Part shown: positions 58,218 through 64,000 of the stretch, piece by piece | Layout: every line of letters begins with the position of its first letter | Numbering within the stretch: position 1 is the first letter of the stretch | NCBI RefSeq assembly: GCF_041770905.1 | Contig: NZ_JBEUWX010000002.1 | Coordinates: 434,001 to 498,000 of the forward strand | Source of the DNA: Propionivibrio hellwigii | GTDB lineage: Bacteria; Pseudomonadota; Gammaproteobacteria; Burkholderiales; Rhodocyclaceae | Direction of reading: 5' to 3' | Length of the DNA stretch: 64,000 nucleotides | Made by a program: the position numbers and the translations under genes | Notes under the pieces: model-generated | The model's input: only the letters and a program-made list of their open reading frames with translations | Database searches by the model: none | Told to the model about the DNA's origin: nothing

Positions 58218-59322
58218 TTAAACGCCCTGCTTGAGGCTGGCTTCGATGAAAGTATCAAGATCACCATCGAGTACGCGCTGTGTGTCGCCAATTTCGACGT
58301 TAGTGCGCAGATCCTTGATGCGCGACTGGTCGAGAACGTAAGAGCGGATCTGGTGTCCCCAGCCGATGTCGGTCTTGGCGTCTTCCAGCTTTTGCTGCTC
58401 GGCCTGGCGCTTGCGCAACTCAGCCTCGTAGAGGCGCGATTTGAGCATTGCCATTGCTTCGGCGCGGTTACGGTGCTGCGAACGGTCGTTCTGGCATTGG
58501 ACGACGATGCCGGAGGGCAGGTGAGTGATCCGTACCGCCGAATCGGTTTTGTTGATGTGCTGGCCGCCCGCGCCGGACGCGCGGTAAGTGTCGATGCGCA
58601 GATCGGCAGGATTGACCTCGATTTCAAACGAGTCGTCGACTTCCGGGTAAACGAACACCGAAGCAAAGCTCGTATGCCGGCGGGCATTCGAGTCAAACGG
58701 TGATTTGCGCACCAAACGGTGGATACCGGTTTCCGAACGCAGCATGCCAAAGCAGTAGTCGCCGGAGAGTTTGATCGTCGCCGTTTTGATGCCGGCAACG
58801 TCACCTTCGGATTCATCCAGCACATCGACCGTATAGCCTTTTCGCTCACCGTATTTCACATACATGCGCAATAGCATCGATGCCCAGTCCTGCGCCTCGG
58901 TGCCGCCCGCGCCGGCCTGGATGTCCAGAAAGCAGTTGAGCGGGTCGGCCGGATTATTGAACATACGGCGAAACTCCAGCCCGCCGACATTTTTCTCGAT
59001 TTCGTCAAGATCGCTGGATACGGCATTCAATGTTTCATCGTCATTTTCCTCGTGCGCGATTTCAAAGAGTTCGCTTGCGTCCTTGAGTGCGGCGGATACC
59101 GCATCGAGCGTCAGTACGACGGCTTCCAGAGATTTTTTTTCCTTGGCCAGATCTTGCGCACGCTCGGCGTTATTCCAGACTGAGGGATCTTCTAATTCCC
59201 GATTGACCGCATTGAGCTGATCGGCTTTGCGATCGTAGTCAAAGATACCTCCGCAATTGACTGGCACGCTGGCCAAGATCGTCGAGGCGACCGGTAATGA
59301 GATTAATATTTTCGGCTTCCAT
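58218..59322 (-). CDS. prfB: Peptide chain release factor 2, with programmed +1 frameshift
   Basis: The product is read from the ATG at 59322 (MEAENINLITGRLDDLGQRA), through CTT-TGA-C, and then in the +1 frame (starting DYDRKADQLNAVNREL) to 58218, giving 367 residues (E. coli RF2: 365). The stop-codon recognition motif RKSPFDSNARRHTSFASVFV and the GGQ loop RASGAGGQHINKTDSAVR are intact. RF2 terminates at UGA and UAA. The in-frame TGA (59241-59239) after a Shine-Dalgarno-like CGGAGG is the classical autoregulation. Simple ORF reading finds only the second part. Confidence 0.96.
59239..59253 (-). promoter_or_regulatory. prfB programmed frameshift site
   Basis: On the minus strand CGGAGG (59253-59248) is three bases before CTT TGA C (59244-59238). 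This is the canonical spacing for the internal Shine-Dalgarno stimulator and the slippery CUU followed by UGA-C. Confidence 0.93.
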
Positions 59323-59451
59323 AAATTCTGCCTTGGGCAAAAATGACAAAAATCGCATTATATCGGTTACACGTCACCCGAATACGCCGGCTGCGGCCAA
59401 CCTTCCGATGAATGCAAGGCATCTATGCAATTAAGCAGCAGTGCGCTGCGC

Positions 59452-60603
59452 TTAGCCGCGTTTTTGCATGCGCCAGGCCAGGCGCGACCCGGCGGCCACC
59501 ATGATACCGACGCCCCAAAATACACCCAGCAGACCAATGGCTTGACCGGCTCCGCCAAAAACTATGGGCATCAGCGCACCGGCGGCAGTGACTGACATCA
59601 TCCGCAGTCCGAGCGCCTCTCCCTGCCGGTGTTCGGGGGTGATCTGGTGCAGGGAACTCATGATCATCGGCTGAACCGAACCCAGCGTTGCGCCGAGCAG
59701 TAGCGAGCAGATCCCCATCGCCAAGGGCGATTCAAGCAGCGGGTAGATGCTATATAACGTGGCAGTCATCAGCATTGCTGAAAAAATGACCGCCCATTCC
59801 TGCAAACGTGCGGCAATGAGCGGCAGAACTAGGCGGATAATGGCAGCGGCGACAGCAAATACGCCGAGAATCGTACCAATAACCGAAGCGCTAAAATCGC
59901 GTTCATGCCCCAGCAGCGGCACAACAAAGGTGTGTACATCCCAGCTTGAGGCAATCAGCCAGTTGAGCGCCAGTAAGCGGCGTAGCGGCGCTTCCCTAAG
60001 CAGATCCCAAAAATGTTGCTTTTTCGCCGTTTCCGTCTTGGCTTTGGGCGCTTTAGATACAGGCACGTGGCGTACGAGAAACCAGGAAGTGATCGGTAGG
60101 GTGGCCATCAGGGCAAAAGCGACACGGAAATTGGCGTGGTCGATGACCAGACCAGACAAAAAAGGTCCGATAACACTGGAAATGGCCGTGCTCAATGCAA
60201 GCCAGCTAAAAACCTGCCGAAGTTCCGTCTGGTTTGTCGCCATGCGTCCGGTGTGGCGCTGCAAAGCAATCAATGCGCTGCTCGCTGCGCCACCGATCAT
60301 CAGGGCAGAGAAACAGAGAACAGGAAAAATTGGGAAAGCCGCCGCGAGGGCTGCACTGGTTACGGCGCAAATAATGCTGATCGCAACAGGACGTTGAAGC
60401 GTATTGCGATCGGCGAAACGCCCCGCAGGAACAGAAAGAAAAACAGGCGCCAGGGCAAAAAGTGAAATCAACGCACCGGCAGCGATAGCGCTATGTCCCT
60501 GACGCAACACCAGCAGGGGAGCCGCCATACGCATCCCCGTCATGCTGGCGTGGATGAGCACCTGAACGGCAATCAGGCGAATCAGCAGAGGGCTGGCGCA
60601 CAT
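59452..60603 (-). CDS. MFS transporter
   Basis: 383 residues, 12 predicted membrane helices. The loop 2-3 motif of MFS (VPAGRFADRNTLQRPVA, about residues 59-75) is present and the central loop (VPVSKAPKAKTETAKK, about 177-192) is short. No selectivity motif is clear; resembles small drug/sugar-type efflux proteins. The gene lies between prfB and the YdgA-like gene on the same strand, with 48 bases to the latter. Confidence 0.82.
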   Translation of the reverse strand: MCASPLLIRLIAVQVLIHASMTGMRMAAPLLVLRQGHSAIAAGALISLFALAPVFLSVPAGRFADRNTLQRPVAISIICAVTSAALAAAFPIFPVLCFSALMIGGAASSALIALQRHTGRMATNQTELRQVFSWLALSTAISSVIGPFLSGLVIDHANFRVAFALMATLPITSWFLVRHVPVSKAPKAKTETAKKQHFWDLLREAPLRRLLALNWLIASSWDVHTFVVPLLGHERDFSASVIGTILGVFAVAAAIIRLVLPLIAARLQEWAVIFSAMLMTATLYSIYPLLESPLAMGICSLLLGATLGSVQPMIMSSLHQITPEHRQGEALGLRMMSVTAAGALMPIVFGGAGQAIGLLGVFWGVGIMVAAGSRLAWRMQKRG

Positions 60604-60651
60604 CGCTCCATCATGAGCTTGGCTTTACCCTGTACCCGAATTTCGCTGAAT

Positions 60652-62193
60652 TTATCTCGCTAGGCCCTGAAACGGATTGAACAGCTTGTCATTGCACAGC
60701 AACTTGCCGGAATGAAATTCGATTCTGCTCTTGAGCATGCCGTCTGCACGTTTGATATAGCCTTGTTCGATAAAACGCGCCACTTGTTTCTGGATAGCTT
60801 GCTGGCGGGCGAGGGCACGCTGAGCTTTGTCCTCCTGATGCGCACTACTTTTGTCGCCACTCGGCAACTTGCTTGCCAGCAATTCGTTCAACAAAAGCTC
60901 CGGAACATTCAGGTCGGCCATCAGATCCAGCTTGCCAATCAACATTAAGGGGTTATACCAATCCTCTTTGACGGCGTCGTTTAACTTGATTTTGGCGCTG
61001 AGTCGGGTTTCTCCGTACGGCGTATTAAAACTCAGTCGGTCGACAGCAAATTCAGCGTTATCAAGCGTTAAGTCTTGCAGTGAGGCCAGTATGGGCTGGA
61101 AAACATTAAGCGCATTAAAAGAGGGTGTATCACCATTCGGCGGCAGATACTTGTAGACTTCCAGCGTATTGCGGTAAAGGGCAGAGAGCTTACGCGGATT
61201 GAGGTGACGGGCAGAAAAGTCGTAGTGCGCCGGCCCATAATTCTGTTCCCCAAATTTAAATTCTTCGATACCCATCTTGGCAATCATGTCGAGAAACTGG
61301 TTCGGCGCGGAATTGCCTGGTGCAGAAATTTCGCCCTCGGCAACAAAATTTTTTATCTGTATCGGCAGGGCCTTTTCCTCCGGCATACCGGCCTCAATGT
61401 GCTCCATCGTAAAGCGCTGTTTGCCCGAGTAAAGCAGCGGATCGTCGTCGAATACACGCTTTTGGTCACTAGAGAACGTCATTCCATTGATAACCAGTTT
61501 GGCATCGTCGATCAGCTCAATTTTCGGCGCTTTGCCCGTCATTGAGTAATGCTTGAGGCCGCGCGAGAAATCGACCCGCCACGCTATTTCATCCCCAGAA
61601 AACACGTACTCGCCATGGCCATTTTCCTTCGGCGCGCTGTAATGGAAGGCAGCAATGTGTGCGACGCTGTAACCCCCGCCGGTAAAGCCAAAAAACGTGC
61701 TCGCCATCAACGGTGATTTGCCAGTAAAAGCGGCATCGACCATTTTCTGCGTTTGCGGATCAAAACTGATACGGCTTTCCGCTGATGCAGCGCCCAATGC
61801 CTTAAAACCGGGGAAAGGGCCGTGTTTGATATCCGTGTTAATCGTAAGCTGGATGAATTTTTCAGATCCTGCTCCTGTGTTTTCCTGTGACTCACCCGCA
61901 GGTTCAGAGTCTTTTGGTGCGTTGTTTGGGTCGGTGGTCGTTTGACCAGAGCCGGCCGGCAGCTGCATCGTGAACAGTGCCGCAGGAAGTTCGAGCGTCA
62001 CTGTTTGCGTTGCATCAAAGATACGGCGGTTATATTCATTCCGTACAAGTTTGATGTATGGCACTGCGGATAATTGTTCGTGCAACTGCGCGTTACAGGT
62101 ATCTTCAACCTGTTTGCCCAGAAACCAGGAAGTGGCCGGATACGCCAAAATGACTGCCAGCACAACGCCAGCAAAAGTGGTAGAACGATTCAT
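60652..62193 (-). CDS. YdgA-family (DUF945) protein
   Basis: 513 residues. A single N-terminal membrane helix (FAGVVLAVILAYPATSWFLG, residues 8-27) is followed by a long periplasmic domain, with NRRIFDATQTVTLELP, the NNAPKDSEPAGESQENTG insertion and the repeated LNPRKLSALYRNTLEVYKYL typical of YdgA-type DUF945 proteins (E. coli YdgA: 502). Function is not well known; the family is weakly linked to motility or the envelope. The Ser/Glu-rich insertion at about residues 87-107 appears extra. Confidence 0.88.
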   Translation of the reverse strand: MNRSTTFAGVVLAVILAYPATSWFLGKQVEDTCNAQLHEQLSAVPYIKLVRNEYNRRIFDATQTVTLELPAALFTMQLPAGSGQTTTDPNNAPKDSEPAGESQENTGAGSEKFIQLTINTDIKHGPFPGFKALGAASAESRISFDPQTQKMVDAAFTGKSPLMASTFFGFTGGGYSVAHIAAFHYSAPKENGHGEYVFSGDEIAWRVDFSRGLKHYSMTGKAPKIELIDDAKLVINGMTFSSDQKRVFDDDPLLYSGKQRFTMEHIEAGMPEEKALPIQIKNFVAEGEISAPGNSAPNQFLDMIAKMGIEEFKFGEQNYGPAHYDFSARHLNPRKLSALYRNTLEVYKYLPPNGDTPSFNALNVFQPILASLQDLTLDNAEFAVDRLSFNTPYGETRLSAKIKLNDAVKEDWYNPLMLIGKLDLMADLNVPELLLNELLASKLPSGDKSSAHQEDKAQRALARQQAIQKQVARFIEQGYIKRADGMLKSRIEFHSGKLLCNDKLFNPFQGLAR

Positions 62194-62385
62194 GAGTAAA
62201 ATTTTTGTGAAAAGAGAAAACTGAAATACCCTTAATTAAAAAAACACCAATGCGTTTTTTCCGGGTGTTTATTACATTGTTATTTTACCGAAAATTTATA
62301 AATGGAAATATATGCGATTTCGCATAATTTGTATTATGTAAAATTATTTTTGACCGTAGCTTGACCGTAGCATAAAAACCGGCGT

Positions 62386-63441
62386 AATGGACAAAATAGG
62401 TGTTTTTTTCGAGACATAACGCTCTAATAGACAAAATAGGTGTTTTTAGGACGGATCCTTTGCGAAATAATGTTTTATAAAGCGCAACTTATTCTCCTTT
62501 TTCAAACCCCGATGACACCGCAAAAGCCGCTTCATATCGCTGAATTTCCCTTCCAGCAAATTGGTCGTATTCGGGATGCCTAGCCTGGGAAAACGCTCAT
62601 AGGTAAACAACCATGGCAGATGCCGTTTCAGGCTGTTGTACGCGGCGCGCAGACGCTTATGCGTGTAGTGAGAGCGGCCTGTTTTCTCGTTCACGCTGCG
62701 TTCGTTCAGGAAGGCGGCGTACTGCTCGTACCAGCCCTTGAGGGCCTCCTCGAACGCCGCCTGAGTGTTCTCCGTCAGGGTCAGTGACAGGGCACGCAGC
62801 GCCTGTGCTGCCGGGCTTTTAGGCTTTCTGGTCAGGTGGCGCACGACGATTTTGATTTGGTGAAACTGGCACATTTGCACGGGTATATCCGGGAAGGAGC
62901 CTAGCAAGCCGCTTTTGCCATCGCAGATAATGCTTTGTATCAAAACCCCTTTTTCTTGCAACGCAGCGACTTCCTGTGTGTAGAGCGCGTTGGTTTCCCG
63001 CTCGACTGCCACGACCCAAGGCGCGCTTGCTGCGAGCGTCGTAGAGAACCATGACGCCCCATTTTCGGCCGAAATAGGTGGTGTCCATGATGAGGTTCAC
63101 GGGTGCCTGTGGCAGCACGCAATCGGCCTGTGTAGGGGCTTTGGCGAGGTGACGACGGATGGTTTTGAGGCTGTATCCGTACTGCGCGGCAAGCTGTGCG
63201 GCACTTTGCTTGCCTTCGCTGTAGCGCTGCCAAAGGGTGTTGGGGTTTAGCTTTTTCCCGCCGCTGAAACGCTTGTGACAGGACACGCATCTGTAGCGTT
63301 GTTTGCCACTTTGGGTGCCATCTTTCCTGACCTGTTTGGAGCCGCAAAAAAAAGCATTTTTTGTGTTCAAAGGTTTTGACCTCTTATAAAGCCTTGCAGC
63401 GTAAGGAATACAGCGATTTTTAACACCTATTTTGTCCATTA
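62386..63441 (-). mobile_element. Insertion sequence, about 1.06 kb
   Basis: Perfect 20-bp terminal inverted repeats (TAATGGACAAAATAGGTGTT at the left, its complement at 63422-63441 on the right) bound a transposase on the minus strand. The left end is doubled: TAATAGACAAAATAGGTGTT recurs 40 bases inside. No target duplication is obvious. The product resembles the Zn-binding variant of IS256-family (IS1249-like) transposases; placement in a named IS family needs a database. Left coordinate may be off by one or two. Confidence 0.8.
62446..63439 (-). pseudogene. Transposase interrupted by a frameshift
   Basis: The first part (from about 63439, ATG inside the terminal repeat) carries a zinc-ribbon: AFFCGSKQVRKDGTQ and RYRCVSCHKRF, then a helix-turn-helix (SAAQLAAQYGYSLKTIRRHL) and the first catalytic block LIMDTTYFGRKWGVMVLYDA. 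The second part, open in another frame from about 63012, contains SIICDGKSGLLGSF and the MCQFHQIKIVVRHLT block, and the final glutamate region TTNLLEGKFSDMKRLL. One extra T near 63020 (CCTTGGG instead of CCTGGG) breaks the gene; removing it joins the frames. Either the element is inactive or it uses recoding; a sequencing error is the third possibility. Confidence 0.8.
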
Positions 63442-63458
63442 CACCTAAAAGCGTGAGC

Positions 63459-63899
63459 TCAGCATCCATACTCATATAACTTATTATCGATTGCCTTATG
63501 CCTATTGTTGAGTTGGGGCGTACTGCGGATTCGTTGCTGAGAAATTATTTTTTCCTTTTGTTTGTTCAATTTTCCGCATATACGTTCTTTATCATGCTCC
63601 TGACGGACATGATTTTCTACAGATTTTTGCATACGTTTCTGATGCTGAGACTCTTCATTACGGAGTCGATCATTTATTTGCTTGACGCGCTTGCGGTCAT
63701 TTTCAGATAGGCCACCTCCCGAACTGATTGGATATAACTCTTCCGGACTAACTTTTTTTGTCAGTTCTGCCCCTTGTTCCTCACAAGGTCGGTCAGATAC
63801 GAGCTTCCTTCCATCTTTATTGCAGTAGTAAAAGGCACTTTGCGCGGAAGCTGCACTTACCACAAAAATGCAGCTCAGTAGAAACAGCTTTTTTGTCAC
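63459..63899 (-). CDS. Secreted DUF4124-like protein
   Basis: 146 residues with GTG start at 63899. The signal peptide (MTKKLFLLSCIFVVSAASAQ) precedes the DUF4124-type stretch FYYCNKDGRKLVSDRPCEEQGAEL (two Cys, about residues 23-45) and a Lys/Arg/Gln-rich, probably helical tail. AT-rich relative to the core genes. The start overlaps the stop of the upstream gene (GTGA), so the two are co-translated. The last codons lie within about 20 bases of the insertion sequence end. Confidence 0.6.
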   Translation of the reverse strand: MTKKLFLLSCIFVVSAASAQSAFYYCNKDGRKLVSDRPCEEQGAELTKKVSPEELYPISSGGGLSENDRKRVKQINDRLRNEESQHQKRMQKSVENHVRQEHDKERICGKLNKQKEKIISQQRIRSTPQLNNRHKAIDNKLYEYGC

Positions 63900-64000
63900 A
63901 TTACGTACTCGTCAAAAGATCCGTAACTTCCAAGAAGTATCGGCTTTAAACCAGAGGGATATTTATCCGCATATCGCCAGGCGGCAGCAATATAGGGAGC
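63896..64000 (-). CDS. C-terminus of an unknown gene, cut by window edge
   Basis: A minus-strand frame entering from the right edge reads APYIAAAWRYADKYPSGLKP, then ILLGSYGSFDEYVM, and ends with TGA overlapping the GTG start of the DUF4124-like gene. Only 34 residues are seen and no family can be assigned. Confidence 0.45.
   Translation of the reverse strand, partial: APYIAAAWRYADKYPSGLKPILLGSYGSFDEYVM

Overview
The window looks like chromosomal DNA of a betaproteobacterium, most likely Rhodocyclales-like. The evidence is the gene order leuC-ecn-leuD-leuB-asd-fimV-truA-trpF-trpB-trpA-folC-dedD(SPOR)-cvpA-purF, the best matches I recognise by eye, and the high GC. The order-level placement is inference; the gene identities are mostly firm. 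No rRNA or tRNA gene and no CRISPR array was seen.

Layout. 1-2786 (minus): scpA (cut by the window edge), an M50-type membrane protease, a Sua5/YciO-family gene and an Rnm/TrpH-type PHP phosphatase, closely packed. 3095-10915 (plus): methylmalonyl-CoA decarboxylase (scpB), a decayed gcvH, a TerC-family membrane protein, ettA and pepN. 11363-11761 (minus): a DUF3597 protein. 12191-18273 (plus): a Mrp-type Na+/H+ antiporter operon with fused MrpA-MrpB and an apparent frameshift in mrpD. 18358-22650: a YbaL/KefB-type antiporter (minus), then an OmpR/QseB-like two-component pair (plus). 22651-23837: 1.2 kb of gene-free repeats. 23838-26982: an SNF-family sodium symporter (minus) and a DegP/MucD protease (plus). 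27177-45478 (plus): aroC, the leucine genes with an entericidin-like lipoprotein between leuC and leuD, asd, fimV, truA, trpFBA, folC, a SPOR protein, cvpA and purF. An AT-rich two-gene cassette lies between trpA and folC where many betaproteobacteria carry accD. 45525-54332: a frameshifted small ORF, a SpeE-like methyltransferase, then a probable sugar-acid utilisation locus (IdnO-like SDR, divergent KdgK-like kinase, Gfo/Idh/MocA and MDR dehydrogenases, TRAP transporter dctPQM). 54364-55057: three tandem 241-bp repeats. 55051-62193 (minus): two unknown proteins, an AsnRS N-terminal fragment, lysS, prfB with its programmed frameshift, an MFS transporter and a YdgA-like protein. 62386-63441: an insertion sequence with a frameshifted transposase, followed by a DUF4124-like secreted protein and the 3' end of one more gene.

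The most interesting items are: (a) the low-GC cassette at 40410-41111, which looks like the detached tip of a polymorphic (Rhs-type) toxin with an ADP-ribosyltransferase-like fold, followed by a very small Trp-rich membrane protein that could be its immunity protein; (b) a family of about 40-bp palindromic repeats arranged as phased arrays in at least six intergenic places, once amplified into 241-bp units; (c) a roughly 105-bp palindromic MITE-like element in two copies; and (d) several decayed or truncated housekeeping-gene copies (gcvH, asnS N-terminus). Coordinates are read by hand and short sites may be off by one or two bases.
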